64,000 bases of DNA from Halodesulfurarchaeum formicicum. GTDB taxonomy: Archaea; Halobacteriota; Halobacteria; Halobacteriales; Halobacteriaceae. Made by a program: the position numbers and the translations under genes. Position 1 is the stretch's first letter. Each line of letters starts with the position of its first letter. Positions 16,847 to 26,050 of this stretch are shown in pieces. A model generated the notes under the pieces. That model did no database searches. It saw only the letters and a list, made by a program, of their open reading frames with translations, and was not told the origin of the DNA. The stretch is from positions 1,302,001 to 1,366,000 of the forward strand of contig NZ_CP016804.1 in the NCBI RefSeq assembly GCF_001886955.1. Direction: 5' to 3'.

Positions 16847-17121
16847 GAGACCCGCGGCCCCTTGAATCGGCCGTCCTCGGACTCGCTGGCGTTTCGAAGC
16901 GCGTCCTCCTGTGAGAGGGAGGGCTGGACCTCGTCTGCCCGCATCACGTTGACGAGGTCGGGTTCGGACTCGACCGCCGGGACCTCCTCCAGGGCGTCAA
17001 AGTAACCCAGAATGTCCTGGAACTCGGCGGTGAACGCCTCGACTGCGGACTCGTCTAGTTCGACACGGGCGAGGTCCGCGACGCGCCGTACGTCGGCCGC
17101 CTCGACCGGCTCGTCTGTCAT
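16843..17121 (-). CDS. gatC: Asp-tRNA(Asn)/Glu-tRNA(Gln) amidotransferase subunit C
   Basis: 92-residue GatC, the strap that holds GatA to GatB. VRRVADLARVELDE at 12-25 and FQDILGYFDALEEVP, then VMRADEV, are the conserved GatC segments. Translationally coupled to gatA by an ATGA overlap. A TATA-like CCCTTACC lies at 17147-17154 on the minus strand. Confidence 0.95.
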   Translation of the reverse strand: MTDEPVEAADVRRVADLARVELDESAVEAFTAEFQDILGYFDALEEVPAVESEPDLVNVMRADEVQPSLSQEDALRNASESEDGRFKGPRVS

Positions 17122-17146
17122 TGTCGATCCGAACGGGTGGTCGTTC

Positions 17147-17154
17147 GGTAAGGG
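17147..17154 (-). promoter_or_regulatory. TATA-like element for gatC-gatA
   Basis: CCCTTACC on the minus strand, 26-33 nt before the gatC ATG. Confidence 0.4.
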
Positions 17155-17165
17155 TTTCGATCCGG

Positions 17166-17849
17166 TCAGAAGAGACTCGCGAGCCGGTTCTTTACGCGGC
17201 GTTTGGCCCCACCAGCGGCCTGCCGGAAGCTGATGTGCCAGGGGGTGCGATGGCCCTCGACCGTGGTTTTCCCCGCCCGAATCGCGTCGACGATTCCCGC
17301 GGCCGTGTGACTATTGGCGTCGACCGCGGTTATCGCCTGCCCCACCATCTCCGCGATGTGGGCGTCCGACCCGGCGGTCTGTGGCAGACCGTGTTTCTCG
17401 GCGAAGGCCCGTGCCTTGCGGTTGGCCCGGCCCGTGAGGAGCCGTGAGTTGTACACCTCGATCGCGTCGGCCGAGGCCAGTGCAGCCCGAGAGATATTCG
17501 GGGCGACCCCGCTCCGGGACTTCTGGAACGGGTGCGGGACGACTGCAATGCCGCCGGCCTCGTGAATCGCGTCGAGGGTCTCCGAAAAGGGCAGCCCCTT
17601 CGGGATCTTGCGATCGATGCCGAGCGCGAGGACGTGACCGGCCGCGGAGGTGACCTCCATCCCCGGAATCCCGATGAGATCGAACTCCGGGGCGAGTTCG
17701 ACCGCCCGCTGGCTGGCGTCGAACGCGTCGTGGTCGGTCACCGCGATGGCGTCGAGCCCGACGGCTGCAGCCTGCTCCAGGAGCATCTCGACGGGGTCCC
17801 GACCGTCGTACGAACGGGCCGAGTGGGCGTGGAGCTCGACGGTGAGCAC
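17166..17849 (-). CDS. PHP-domain phosphoesterase
   Basis: 227 residues starting at GTG 17849 (VLTVELHAHSARSYDGRDP). ELHAHS, VTDHD (about 40-44), GMEVTS, VVPHPF (about 105-110) and AGSDAH (about 165-170) are the metal-binding motifs of the PHP superfamily (polymerase/histidinol-phosphatase type). The set resembles stand-alone archaeal PHP proteins and RNase AM-like or nucleotide phosphoesterases; the substrate is unknown. An ATG at 17924 in the same frame would add residues outside the fold and reach into the purL promoter, so GTG is preferred. Confidence 0.88.
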   Translation of the reverse strand: MLTVELHAHSARSYDGRDPVEMLLEQAAAVGLDAIAVTDHDAFDASQRAVELAPEFDLIGIPGMEVTSAAGHVLALGIDRKIPKGLPFSETLDAIHEAGGIAVVPHPFQKSRSGVAPNISRAALASADAIEVYNSRLLTGRANRKARAFAEKHGLPQTAGSDAHIAEMVGQAITAVDANSHTAAGIVDAIRAGKTTVEGHRTPWHISFRQAAGGAKRRVKNRLASLF

Positions 17850-17922
17850 GCAATCGGCTTCGATACCGCCCCGCAAAAACCAACCGATCTCTCGTGATCC
17901 ACCATCGTGCACATAACAAACC

Positions 17923-17928
17923 ATTTAG
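17923..17928 (+). promoter_or_regulatory. TATA-like element for purL
   Basis: ATTTAG, 26-31 nt before the purL ATG at 17954. Confidence 0.45.
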
Positions 17929-17953
17929 TCGCCGGGAATGATCAATGAGATGA

Positions 17954-20068
17954 ATGACTCTGGCCGAACCGGACCGCGAACGGGTCACCGAGACCCTCGA
18001 CCGGGAGCCCACGAGACCGGAGGCCGCGCTGTTCGAGAACCTCTGGAGCGAGCACTGTGCGTATCGCTCCTCCCGACCGCTACTGGGTGCCTTCGAGAGT
18101 GAAGGCGAGCAGGTCGTCGTCGGCCCCGGCGACGACGCTGCCGTCGTCAGCCTCGATGAGGACACCTACGTGGCCTTCGGGATCGAGAGCCACAACCACC
18201 CCTCCTACGTCGACCCCTACGACGGGGCCGCGACGGGTGTCGGCGGCATCGTCCGGGACATCATCTCGATGGGAGCCTACCCCATCGGCCTCGCCGACTC
18301 CCTCTATGTGGGAGATTTCGCCGACGAACACCCGCGCTATCTCCTCGAAGGGATCGTCGAGGGGATCGGCGACTACGGCAACTCGATCGGGGTTCCGACG
18401 ATCGCCGGGAGCACCCGATTCCACCAGGGCTACGAGGGGAACCCGCTGGTGAACGTCGCCTGCGTGGGACTGGTCGACGAACAGCGACTCGTGACCGCGG
18501 AAGCGAGTGCCCCGGGGAACAAACTCGTCCTGGTCGGCAACGCGACCGGTCGTGACGGCCTCGGCGGCGCGAGTTTCGCGAGCGAGGACCTCGGCGAGGA
18601 CGCCGAAACGGAGGACCGACCGGCGGTCCAGGTCGGTGACCCTTACACCGAGAAGTTGCTCATCGAGGCCAACGAAGTCCTGATCGACGAAGGGCTGATC
18701 GAATCGGCGCGCGACCTGGGGGCGGCGGGCCTGGGCGGGGCCTCCTCCGAACTGGTCGCGAAGGGCGGCCTGGGGGCCGACATCGACCTGGAGAAGGTTC
18801 ACCTCCGCGAGACGGGAATGAACGCGACGGAGATTCTGCTCGCCGAATCCCAGGAGCGGATGGTCTACGAGGTGCGCCCGGAGCACGTCTCGCGGGTCGA
18901 GGCGATCGCCGACCGCTTCGACCTGGGGATTTCGGTCATCGGCGAGACCACCGACACCGGCCGCTATGTCTGTCACTTCGACGGCGAGACCGTCGTCGAC
19001 GTGCCCGCAGTCTTCGTGGCCGATGGCGCGCCGATGAACGACCTGCCGACGATCGATCCCGAACAGCCCGAACCGGATCTGCCGGAGATCGACCTGCGCG
19101 AGGCCATGGAGACGGTCCTCGCCAGTCCGAACACCGCGAGCGACGAGTGGGTCTACCGCCAGTACGATCACGAGGTCGGCGCGCGGACGGCCATGCGGCC
19201 GGGCGACGACGCGGGCATTCTGGCCATTCGCGAGGCCGAGACCGGCCTCGCGATCACCTCGGGCACCGAACCGACCTGGACGGACACCGCACCCTACGAG
19301 GGCGCGTACGCCACGGCCCTGGAGAACGCCACGAACCTCGCGGCCAAGGGCGCGAGTCCGCTTGCGACCGTGGACTGCGTGAACGCAGGGAACCCGGAGA
19401 AGCCGGACGTCTACGGCGAATTTGCGGCGATCGTCGATGGCCTGGCCGACGGCTGCAGCGATCTCGATGTGCCCGTGGTCGGCGGGAACGTCTCGCTTTA
19501 CAACGATTCCAACGTCGGCCCGATTCCGCCGACGCCCACGCTGGCCATGATCGGCACCACCCCGGATTTCGACGCGCCGACGCTCGCGGTCGAAGGCGAG
19601 GGAGAACTGGTGCTGCTCGGTGCGTTCACGGAGCAACTGGGTGGGGCCGAACTGCTGTCCCAGCTCGGTGGGGCAGATCGGTTCCCCGAACTGCCTGAGA
19701 ATCCGAGCGAAGTGATCGAGGCCATCATCGAGGCTGCAAGCCTGGAGCGTACCACCGCCGTCCACGACGTGAGCGACGGCGGCCTGGCCGTGACCCTCGC
19801 AGAGATGGCCCACGAGGCGGGTGGCGTCGACGCGACCGTTCCGAGTGCCGCCGCGCTCTTCTCGGAGGCTCCGGGGCGAGTCGTCGTGGAGACCACCGAC
19901 CGGGAAGGGCTGGTGGACGCTGTCGGGGACCGGATACCTGTCCAGTCACTCGGCACGACAACCACGGCGGGCGGGCTCTCGGTGACCGTCGCTGACGAAG
20001 ACGAGACGATCAACTACGACGCCGCTCAAATCACGGAGTTCCGGTCGACCCTGGAAACGCTCGGGTGA
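17954..20068 (+). CDS. purL: Phosphoribosylformylglycinamidine synthase subunit II
   Basis: Converts FGAR plus ammonia and ATP to FGAM in purine synthesis, working with PurS and PurQ (not in this window). 704 residues, the archaeal/Bacillus-type small Pur[14 protein letters not shown] (about 28-40, catalytic His), the metal-binding ESHNHPS and [13 protein letters not shown] near 75-100, the mid-protein [14 protein letters not shown], and the second AIRS-type half with [14 protein letters not shown] near 600 are present. Ends 4 nt before the stop of a converging tiny gene. Confidence 0.97.
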   Translation: MTLAEPDRERVTETLDREPTRPEAALFENLWSEHCAYRSSRPLLGAFESEGEQVVVGPGDDAAVVSLDEDTYVAFGIESHNHPSYVDPYDGAATGVGGIVRDIISMGAYPIGLADSLYVGDFADEHPRYLLEGIVEGIGDYGNSIGVPTIAGSTRFHQGYEGNPLVNVACVGLVDEQRLVTAEASAPGNKLVLVGNATGRDGLGGASFASEDLGEDAETEDRPAVQVGDPYTEKLLIEANEVLIDEGLIESARDLGAAGLGGASSELVAKGGLGADIDLEKVHLRETGMNATEILLAESQERMVYEVRPEHVSRVEAIADRFDLGISVIGETTDTGRYVCHFDGETVVDVPAVFVADGAPMNDLPTIDPEQPEPDLPEIDLREAMETVLASPNTASDEWVYRQYDHEVGARTAMRPGDDAGILAIREAETGLAITSGTEPTWTDTAPYEGAYATALENATNLAAKGASPLATVDCVNAGNPEKPDVYGEFAAIVDGLADGCSDLDVPVVGGNVSLYNDSNVGPIPPTPTLAMIGTTPDFDAPTLAVEGEGELVLLGAFTEQLGGAELLSQLGGADRFPELPENPSEVIEAIIEAASLERTTAVHDVSDGGLAVTLAEMAHEAGGVDATVPSAAALFSEAPGRVVVETTDREGLVDAVGDRIPVQSLGTTTTAGGLSVTVADEDETINYDAAQITEFRSTLETLG

Positions 20069-20072
20069 CCGG

Positions 20073-20210
20073 TCAGAAGGCCAGCGGGAGGACGAAGGCG
20101 ATCGCCAGCCCGATCAGCAGAACGATGAAGCCGATCGTTACTTCACTGGACTCGAACGCCTGCATCGGTGCCGTGACTCGACCTTCCTCGGCGGGTTCGT
20201 CGTCGCTCAT
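20073..20210 (-). CDS. Tiny single-span membrane protein (haloarchaeal)
   Basis: 45 residues starting at ATG 20210 (MSDDEPAEEGRVTAPMQAF). An acidic N-terminus is followed by one hydrophobic helix at about 24-44 (VTIGFIVLLIGLAIAFVLPLAF) reaching the C-terminus, so it is predicted tail-anchored with the N-terminus in the cytosol. Small proteins with the RVTAPMQ/VTSPMQ motif and one helix recur in haloarchaea (I recall DUF7550, unverified). Function unknown. Its stop is 4 nt from the purL stop. Confidence 0.75.
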   Translation of the reverse strand: MSDDEPAEEGRVTAPMQAFESSEVTIGFIVLLIGLAIAFVLPLAF

Positions 20211-20331
20211 ACCTCCATCTCGAAGCGCCTGGTACTTTGGCGTATCGAAGCCCGGGAGAGTCCACCGAGAGTTGCATTCGCCCAAGTGCAATTGACAGCA
20301 GGCTTATCATTCCGGCGGGAGAGGGGCCGAT

Positions 20332-20490
20332 ATGGCAACGTGTCCAGCCTGCAACGCCGAGATCACCCACGTGGACGCAGAAATGATCGAATTGAACCCC
20401 ACCGAAGAAGTGGCAGAATCGACCGAAGGGGAGCCCTCGCGGGCCATCGCGACGGTCTGTCCGGAGTGTGAGGCTATCATCGGGATCTAG
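20332..20490 (+). CDS. 52-residue zinc-ribbon micro-protein
   Basis: A small gene from ATG 20332 to TAG 20488-20490. Two CPxC knuckles, CPAC at residues 4-7 and CPEC at 43-46, frame an acidic middle (VDAEMIELNPTEEV), the layout of the small haloarchaeal zinc-finger proteins. A TATA-like CTTATC lies at 20303-20308, 24-29 nt upstream, so it looks independently expressed and leaderless. It could bind nucleic acid or a protein partner; the function is unknown. Confidence 0.75.
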   Translation: MATCPACNAEITHVDAEMIELNPTEEVAESTEGEPSRAIATVCPECEAIIGI

Positions 20491-20510
20491 ATTTTCGCTA
20501 ACCGGTAGCC

Positions 20511-20516
20511 TATTTA
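20511..20516 (+). promoter_or_regulatory. TATA-like element for the hisF transcript
   Basis: TATTTA. An ATG at 20540 lies 24-29 nt downstream, where a leaderless transcript would begin, whereas the hisF ATG is 68 nt further on. Confidence 0.5.
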
Positions 20517-20539
20517 CTCGGGATAGAGACACGTCCAGT

Positions 20540-20587
20540 ATGCACAGTCAGGTCGGGGCCGGCTGGCCCCAGGAGGGACGACGATGA
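20540..20587 (+). CDS. Possible 15-codon leader ORF upstream of hisF
   Basis: ATG 20540 to TGA 20585-20587 encodes [15 protein letters not shown]. The stop overlaps the hisF ATG as ATGA. The ORF starts at the position expected for a leaderless mRNA from the TATA at 20511-20516. It spans a perfect 6-bp hairpin (20555-20570) and ends in the hisF Shine-Dalgarno. It holds a single His at position 2, so it is not a His-run attenuator. This is inferred from layout only. Confidence 0.35.
   Translation: MHSQVGAGWPQEGRR
20555..20570 (+). promoter_or_regulatory. Hairpin adjoining the hisF ribosome-binding site
   Basis: GGGGCC (20555-20560), loop GGCT, GGCCCC (20565-20570): a perfect 6-bp GC stem ending one base before AGGAGGG (20571-20577), an unusually strong Shine-Dalgarno for this genome. 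The arrangement could modulate initiation at hisF. Confidence 0.45.
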
Positions 20588-21396
20588 CGCTCACGAAGCG
20601 GATCATTCCATGTATCGACGTCGACGTCGACGAGGACGGGAACGCGGCGGTCTACACCGGCGTGCAGTTCGAGGACCTGGAGTACACCGGTGACCCCGTC
20701 GAGATGGCAAAGGAGTACAACGAGGCCGGGGCCGACGAGTTCACCTTCCTCGACATCACCGCCTCGGCCGAAGGCCGGGAGACGATGCTGGACGTGGTCG
20801 AGCAGGTCGCCGACGAGGTGTTCATCCCGCTCACCGTCGGCGGCGGGATTCGCACGGTCGAGGACATCAAAGAGACCCTGCGTGCCGGGGCCGACAAGGT
20901 CTCGATCAACACCGGCGCCATCGAGCGCCCGGAACTCATCACCGAAGGCGCAACCGCCTTCGGGAACCAGTGTATCCTCCTGAGTGTCGACGCCCGACGG
21001 CGGTTCGACGAAGCGGGCGAACACTACGTCCAGATCGACGGCGAGTCGGCCTGGTTCGAGGCGACGATCCACGGCGGGCGAACCGGCACGGATCTCGACG
21101 TCCTCGAGTGGGTACGGGAGGCCGAGGAGCGCGGGGCCGGGGAAATGTTCATCAACTCCATCGACAAGGACGGCACCAAAGACGGGTATGACCTCCCGCT
21201 GATGGAAGCGGTCAGCGACGCCGTCTCGACGCCCGTAATTGCCTCCTCCGGCTGTGGGCATCCCCGGCACATGCTCGAAGTCTTCGAGGCGGGCGCGGAC
21301 GCGGCGCTCGCGGCGTCGATCTTCCACTTCGACGAATACACGATTCAGGAGACCAAGGAGTACCTCGACGACCACGGCGTGCCGGTTCGACTCTAG
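20584..21396 (+). CDS. hisF: Imidazole glycerol phosphate synthase cyclase subunit
   Basis: Makes IGP and AICAR from PRFAR with ammonia from HisH. 270 residues, TIM barrel. [10 protein letters not shown] at 5-14 holds the catalytic Asp12; [18 protein letters not shown] and KVSINTGAI (phosphate sites), LLSVDARRR (second catalytic Asp) and [12 protein letters not shown] follow. No other his gene is in the window. It is preceded by a strong SD and a possible leader ORF. Its TAG stop shares the palindrome CTAG with the rpoL stop on the other strand. AICAR from this step feeds the PurH domain at 50.4-52 kb. Confidence 0.97.
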   Translation: MTLTKRIIPCIDVDVDEDGNAAVYTGVQFEDLEYTGDPVEMAKEYNEAGADEFTFLDITASAEGRETMLDVVEQVADEVFIPLTVGGGIRTVEDIKETLRAGADKVSINTGAIERPELITEGATAFGNQCILLSVDARRRFDEAGEHYVQIDGESAWFEATIHGGRTGTDLDVLEWVREAEERGAGEMFINSIDKDGTKDGYDLPLMEAVSDAVSTPVIASSGCGHPRHMLEVFEAGADAALAASIFHFDEYTIQETKEYLDDHGVPVRL

Positions 21397-21680
21397 CTGG
21401 CCGCCACGTCGAAGGCGTCCTGGAAGTCGGTGAGTTTCTGCTTGATCTGTCCCGCCGCCCGTTCGAGCGCCTCGAGCGGGTCGGTTCCGTCCTCGGTCTT
21501 GAGAGTGAGCACTGGCTCGGTCTGGCCACCCGACTGTTCGGGATTGACGTCGTAGGTCGCCGCCGAGACCGCCTCGGCCTCGAGCAATGCGCCTTTGAGG
21601 ACGTTCATGAATGTGTGGTCCTCGCCGGCGATTTCGATGACGAGTTCCGATTCGTCGCGCTCGATGACCCGGAGATCCAT
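21393..21680 (-). CDS. rpoL: DNA-directed RNA polymerase subunit L
   Basis: 95-residue RpoL (Rpb11/AC19 homologue) that dimerises with RpoD in the archaeal RNAP assembly platform. [18 protein letters not shown] (about 19-36) is the family signature, followed by a C-terminal helix. ATG 21680 ([17 protein letters not shown]) is the natural start; further upstream the open frame is non-family sequence. A TATA-like box lies at about 21704-21710. Overlaps hisF by 4 nt, tail to tail. Confidence 0.95.
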   Translation of the reverse strand: MDLRVIERDESELVIEIAGEDHTFMNVLKGALLEAEAVSAATYDVNPEQSGGQTEPVLTLKTEDGTDPLEALERAAGQIKQKLTDFQDAFDVAAS

Positions 21681-21768
21681 GTGGCTCTGTATTCTAGTGA
21701 GTCGTTTGAACGTTTCGACCCGCCACGAGGGCCGGAGACGTTTTGGGCTGGGGTGCCAACGAGTCGGC

Positions 21769-23403
21769 ATGGATCCGCTCGCCCTCGGAGCGCGCTTCGC
21801 CGTCCTCGTCGCGAGCGGGCTCGCGCTGGTTCTCGTGCACCGCCTGCGCGGCTCACAGACGGTCCGCTGGCGTCAGGTTCGAACCCGACTGCTCTTCGGA
21901 CTCCCACTCGGAACGGTGCTCACGGCGGGGCTGCTCGCGGTGATCTATCTCTTCGTCCAGGGCGGCTACGGGCACGACCACCTGCTCACGTTGCCCTTCG
22001 TCTCCTGGTCGCTTCGCTACCCGCTGGGAATGGTCGCCGCGCCGCTCGGCCACCAGAGCCTGGGGCATCTGGTCGGGAATCTGGCCGGATTCCTCGTCTT
22101 CGGGACACTCGCGGAATTCGCCATCGGGCACTACCCACAGACCCGCGGGCAGGCCGCCTTCAGTTCGCTCCGGACCAACCCCTACGCCCGGGTGCTCGGA
22201 TTCCCGGCCGGGGTCGTACTCGTGGCCCTTCTCACGAGTCTGTTCGCCTGGGGCCCGATCATCGGCTTCTCCGGGGTCGTGTTCGCGGCGGTCGGGTTCG
22301 CGCTCGTCCACTATCCGCTCGTGACGGTCGCCGGCCTGATCGGCCAGGAGTTTCTCACCACCACGTTCTGGACCCTCCGGAACCCGATCCAGACCGCCTC
22401 GGCGGGAACCTCCTATGGGGCCCCCTGGTGGGCGAACGTCGCCGTTCAGACCCATCTGCTGGGATTGCTGCTCGGTGTCGGCCTGGGAGTGGCTTGGAAG
22501 CGTTTTCGAACCGACACCGTTCGAACCGATCCCTGGCGGCTCTTCGTCGCGAGCGTACTGGTGGGGAGTTCGCTCACGCTCTGGGCGCTCTGGTGGTACA
22601 GCGGGGTGGACCGCTACCAGCTGTTTCGCGCACCGGGATTCGTCCTGTTGCTTGGAGTCGCCGTCCTCATCACGGTGGCAGCGAGCCTTCGTCGATCCCC
22701 GATCGCGGACCTCTCGGCCCGACAGGTTTCGATCGGCCTGCTCGTCGTCCCGGTACTCGTAATGGGCGGGATCGCCCTGCCAGTGAACCTGACCGCCACC
22801 GGAGCCATATCGGCACCGGGGGACACTGTCACCGTCGCGGACTACGAGGTCGGCTACGCCGAGGCGGCCACCGACCCGCGATACGAACCGCTCAACGTTT
22901 CGTTTGTCGAGTCGCCGTCCCCGCCCACGGTCAGCGGCGTGATCGTCGCGAGCGAGCAACGGCATCTCTGGACCCGGGCCGTCTCCGCGGGTCGGATGGC
23001 GAACGCGGATCGAGCCACCGTGACACTAGGGGGGTTGGGCTGGCGGGAGTCAGTGGAAATCCGCCGGACGGGATGGGAAGCCGTCGGGGGCGACGCGGCG
23101 TTCCTCGTCCGGGCCGCACCTGGCGCGGAGCCCCCCACGGCGATCCATGCGAGCGACTCGGCGACAGCCGACGCGGTGGTTGCTGGCCGGGCGATCACGG
23201 TCGCGCCACGGAACGGACGTTTCGAGGTGACAGTCGAATCCAAAGCCGAGTCGGTACAGATCGGCGCTCCTGATCGGCGCCCCGTGCCCGAACCGGGCGG
23301 AAACGTCACGGTCGGCGGACTCAGAATCGAGCACGACGATTCCTCGCTGATAGCTGGTCACGAGGACACCCGCGTCGTGGTGTTCCGGGCCGCTGGAGCC
23401 TAG
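21769..23403 (+). CDS. Rhomboid-family intramembrane serine protease with large C-terminal domain
   Basis: 544 residues. Several hydrophobic helices occupy roughly residues 8-380. Rhomboid motifs: [10 protein letters not shown] (H95, H100, N104), GFSG at 166-169 with nucleophile S168, and the general-base candidate H229 in [10 protein letters not shown]. After about residue 395 comes a soluble domain of about 150 residues ([18 protein letters not shown]... to the end), presumably outside the cell. ATG 21769 is chosen; the longer frame from 21595 would run through rpoL and its promoter. The last codon shares CTAG with the converging methylase gene. Confidence 0.9.
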   Translation: MDPLALGARFAVLVASGLALVLVHRLRGSQTVRWRQVRTRLLFGLPLGTVLTAGLLAVIYLFVQGGYGHDHLLTLPFVSWSLRYPLGMVAAPLGHQSLGHLVGNLAGFLVFGTLAEFAIGHYPQTRGQAAFSSLRTNPYARVLGFPAGVVLVALLTSLFAWGPIIGFSGVVFAAVGFALVHYPLVTVAGLIGQEFLTTTFWTLRNPIQTASAGTSYGAPWWANVAVQTHLLGLLLGVGLGVAWKRFRTDTVRTDPWRLFVASVLVGSSLTLWALWWYSGVDRYQLFRAPGFVLLLGVAVLITVAASLRRSPIADLSARQVSIGLLVVPVLVMGGIALPVNLTATGAISAPGDTVTVADYEVGYAEAATDPRYEPLNVSFVESPSPPTVSGVIVASEQRHLWTRAVSAGRMANADRATVTLGGLGWRESVEIRRTGWEAVGGDAAFLVRAAPGAEPPTAIHASDSATADAVVAGRAITVAPRNGRFEVTVESKAESVQIGAPDRRPVPEPGGNVTVGGLRIEHDDSSLIAGHEDTRVVVFRAAGA

Positions 23404-24017
23404 TCCCAGACGACCCGATAGAGTTCGGCCTGGATCGTCTGGCTGGTCGAGTCGTGATGTCTGAACTGTTTTGGAATGTGAAACTCGACCCCGTAGGCGT
23501 GGGTGATCCGACCGCCGTTGTCCATCGTAAAGGCCTCCAGGAACTCCCGGCTCCCCTCGTTGTGGATCGTATACGAGACGGCGGCGTCCCCGGCGATCGT
23601 TTCGAGGAACTCCCGGTCGGCGTGGCGATTGTCCTCGTGGGCCCCGAAGGGCGGGTTGGCGACGACGGTCGTCCCCGCCAGATCGACCGGCAGGGCCGTC
23701 GCGTCCCCACGAATCCAGTCGACCGGCATGCTCGACAGCGATCGTTCGTTCGCCCGGGCCTGTTCGAGCGCGGCCGGATCGATCTCGACGCCCATGACCC
23801 GGTCAGGTGATCGCAGTGCCGCGGCCAGCGCGAGCATCCCCGTTCCGGTCCCCAGATCGATCACCGTCTGCCCCTCGATGTCCCCCTCCAGGTCGGCCAG
23901 CGCGACGAGATGCGCGGCGACCGAGGCCGGCGTGCGATACTGTTCGAGATCCCGAATCGGGTCCTCGAAGTCCGAGACGCCCCCCAGTTCGGCTTCGAGA
24001 CGGGCTTTCAGTCCCAT
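23400..24017 (-). CDS. METTL5-like N6-adenine methyltransferase
   Basis: 205 residues. The SAM site is DLGTGTG at 54-60 and the catalytic N6-amino-methylase motif is NPPF at 121-124, with the N-terminal LEQYRTPASVAAHL typical of METTL5-type proteins. Human METTL5 makes m6A in 18S rRNA; archaeal homologues probably act on 16S rRNA (inference). Overlaps the rhomboid stop by 4 nt and lies about 25 nt downstream of dph2 on the same strand, a translation-related pairing. Confidence 0.9.
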   Translation of the reverse strand: MGLKARLEAELGGVSDFEDPIRDLEQYRTPASVAAHLVALADLEGDIEGQTVIDLGTGTGMLALAAALRSPDRVMGVEIDPAALEQARANERSLSSMPVDWIRGDATALPVDLAGTTVVANPPFGAHEDNRHADREFLETIAGDAAVSYTIHNEGSREFLEAFTMDNGGRITHAYGVEFHIPKQFRHHDSTSQTIQAELYRVVWD

Positions 24018-24042
24018 TGGTCTCCCATCGTCGGGGGACTCA

Positions 24043-25077
24043 TCACCACGTCCCCTCGAAGGTGTCGAACTCGAGTGCGTCCATCGGTTCCTCCCCGATG
24101 GCGATGCGGTACTCCTGGGGGGTCAAAAGCGGCTGGTCGAACTGGGGCCCGTCGTCGGTCGTGATCCGTGGGCAGGCGGTGTTCACGTAGGCGTCGAGGC
24201 CGAAGTTCTTGAGGTGTGAGGGGGTGATCTCGTCGAGGGTGATGAGGGAGGCGTTCTCGTTCTCCGCGGCGAGCTGTTCGGCGATGCCGTGGCGACGCTG
24301 GCCGATCTTCGTCCCCGCGATGATGCCCCAGGTCTCGGCGTCCATCGCCTGGTGGATCGCGGCGTAGCGCTGTTTGACGAATTTCTCCGCGGACGCGGGT
24401 TTGACGACGTTGTTCACCGGATCCGCGATGATGACGTCCTTTTCGGGGTTGTCCATGGCGAGCCCGGAAGGGTGAAAGCCACCGCCACCGACATAGAGGA
24501 CCTGCTCGGCCGGAACCTTGGCGCTCGCGTAGTTACACCCGAGGACCTGGCCCTCGTGGGTGAGTCGTTCGTCCCCCCGGCGAGTCTGGACCGTAAAGCC
24601 CCGGTCTTCGAGGAAGGCCTGCATCGCGTCGAACTTGTTCATGTGCTGAGCGGTGGTCACCAGCCCCACCTCGCCGGGCTCCAGATGCTCGATGGCTTCG
24701 GCCATAATCGGTTCGACGTCGACGTTCGAGAACAGCGGCACGTAGACCACCCCCTCCGATTCGACCATCGGCGAATGACCGAAGTGGACGAACACGTCGG
24801 TCCGACGCATCAGATCCATGTCCAGGTCACAGGCCCCGAAGTTGGCCTCGCCGGAGATGTAGATCTGCACCCGGTCAGGCAGATGTGCTTCGAGGTCGCT
24901 TGCCACGTTCGGCGCGCGTCGCTTGATCCCCTCGGGGAACTGCAGGCCAACGGTTTCGGCCGCCTGCTCCGTTACTGCCTCCGCGACTCGTTCGAGTTCG
25001 TAATCCCACTCCCGGTCGTGTTTCAGGGCGAGGCCGGTATCCCGGAGATCACCCTCCCAGCCGTCCGTATCGGTCAT
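24043..25077 (-). CDS. dph2: Diphthamide biosynthesis enzyme Dph2 (radical SAM-like ACP transferase)
   Basis: Transfers the 3-amino-3-carboxypropyl group of SAM onto a histidine of elongation factor 2. 344 residues. The three cysteines that hold the unusual [4Fe-4S] cluster are C83 (GACD), C182 (GCNY) and C303 (ACPR), one per domain. GLQFPEGIKRRA near 44-55 and YVGGGGFHPSGLA near 196-208 are conserved. A TATA-like GGTTATACC lies at 25101-25109 (minus strand). Confidence 0.95.
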   Translation of the reverse strand: MTDTDGWEGDLRDTGLALKHDREWDYELERVAEAVTEQAAETVGLQFPEGIKRRAPNVASDLEAHLPDRVQIYISGEANFGACDLDMDLMRRTDVFVHFGHSPMVESEGVVYVPLFSNVDVEPIMAEAIEHLEPGEVGLVTTAQHMNKFDAMQAFLEDRGFTVQTRRGDERLTHEGQVLGCNYASAKVPAEQVLYVGGGGFHPSGLAMDNPEKDVIIADPVNNVVKPASAEKFVKQRYAAIHQAMDAETWGIIAGTKIGQRRHGIAEQLAAENENASLITLDEITPSHLKNFGLDAYVNTACPRITTDDGPQFDQPLLTPQEYRIAIGEEPMDALEFDTFEGTW

Positions 25078-25100
25078 TACGCCGCTCTATTGGGTAGGGA

Positions 25101-25109
25101 GGTATAACC
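25101..25109 (-). promoter_or_regulatory. TATA-like element for dph2
   Basis: GGTTATACC on the minus strand, 24-32 nt before the dph2 ATG. Confidence 0.5.
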
Positions 25110-25167
25110 CGTCCGGTCCCCACACTCGACACCGAAGGTGCTTAGGCCAGGCCGACAAACCGCCGAT

Positions 25168-26007
25168 ATGGCGATTCACAGCGACTGGGGCGACTGGCTA
25201 CCCGAGGCCGTCGCCGCGGCGAATCCGGACGGCCTCGCCCTGTGGTATCTCGGCTGTAACGGCTTCATTCTGAAGGCCGGTGACGGAACCACCCTCTTCA
25301 TCGATCCGTACCTGGGGACCGGCGATCCTCCCCGGACGGTTCGGATGATCCCGATTCCCTTCGAGCCAGGAGACGTTCAGGCGGCCGACGCCGTGCTGGC
25401 GACACACGAGCACACCGACCACGTGCACGGCCCGAGCCAGGGCCCCATCCTCACGGAAACCGGGGCCACGTTCCTTGCTCCGGAGCAGAGCGTCCGAAAG
25501 GCTCGCGAGGAAGAGACCTGGACGGAGACCTACGGCGTCGAACCCGACCAGTACGACGTCGTCTCGACGGGCGAATCACGCGAGTTCGGAGCGGTGACCG
25601 TCCACGTCGAACCGGCCTTCGATCCGGACGCGGCCGAGCCGGTGAGCTACCTGATCGAGTACGACGGCCTGACGGTCTTCCACGGCGGGGACACGAAGCC
25701 GGACCCAGCCCTGGAGAAAATCGGCCGGGAGTACGACATCGATCTGGGAATCCTCGCGTTCGGTTCGACCGGGATGATCCCCGACAAAACCACCCGCGAG
25801 CCGAAGAAGACGACGTGGTACAGCGACGAGACCCAGGTCATCGACGCCGCCGAACAACTCTCACTCGATCGGCTCCTGCCGACCCACTGGGACATGTGGA
25901 AGGGGCTGACGGCCGATCCGACTGCCCTGTTCGATCACCGTCGTTCACGACAGGCACCCGCTCGAATCGACATCGTGGAGATCGGCGATCGAGTCGATCT
26001 GCAGTAA
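25168..26007 (+). CDS. MBL-fold metallo-hydrolase, UlaG-like
   Basis: 279 residues. LATHEHTDHVHG near 84-95 is the HxHxDH zinc motif; FHGGDTKPDP and LPTHWDMWKG give further ligands. The sequence resembles the UlaG/L-ascorbate-6-phosphate-lactonase branch (GCNGFILKAGDGTTLFIDPYLG), whose haloarchaeal members have unknown substrates. ATG 25168 (MAIHSDWGDW) is used, with a weak TATA-like GCTTAGG at 25140-25146. Single-gene unit divergent from dph2. Confidence 0.88.
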   Translation: MAIHSDWGDWLPEAVAAANPDGLALWYLGCNGFILKAGDGTTLFIDPYLGTGDPPRTVRMIPIPFEPGDVQAADAVLATHEHTDHVHGPSQGPILTETGATFLAPEQSVRKAREEETWTETYGVEPDQYDVVSTGESREFGAVTVHVEPAFDPDAAEPVSYLIEYDGLTVFHGGDTKPDPALEKIGREYDIDLGILAFGSTGMIPDKTTREPKKTTWYSDETQVIDAAEQLSLDRLLPTHWDMWKGLTADPTALFDHRRSRQAPARIDIVEIGDRVDLQ

Positions 26008-26014
26008 CCACGGC

Positions 26015-26020
26015 TTTAAG
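26015..26020 (+). promoter_or_regulatory. TATA-like element for the 26073 coiled-coil gene
   Basis: TTTAAG just after the MBL-fold gene. It is 31-36 nt before ATG 26051 of a mini-ORF and 53 nt before the main ATG at 26073. Confidence 0.5.
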
Positions 26021-26050
26021 AGGCTGTTGACCCACCCTTTTCGTGTACAC

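Noticed and set aside
17938-17953. Mini-ORFs just before purL (ATG at 17938 and 17945)
   Set aside because: The TATA-like box at 17923-17928 predicts a start at about 17954, so these would lie upstream of the transcript.
18080-19813. 577-codon open frame antisense to purL
   Set aside because: A GC-rich shadow: purL on the other strand has complete family motifs, and this frame is Arg/Asp/Val-rich without any recognisable domain.
21615-23273. 552-codon plus-strand frame inside the rhomboid gene
   Set aside because: Out-of-frame shadow rich in Arg/Pro/Gly; the in-frame rhomboid has all catalytic residues.
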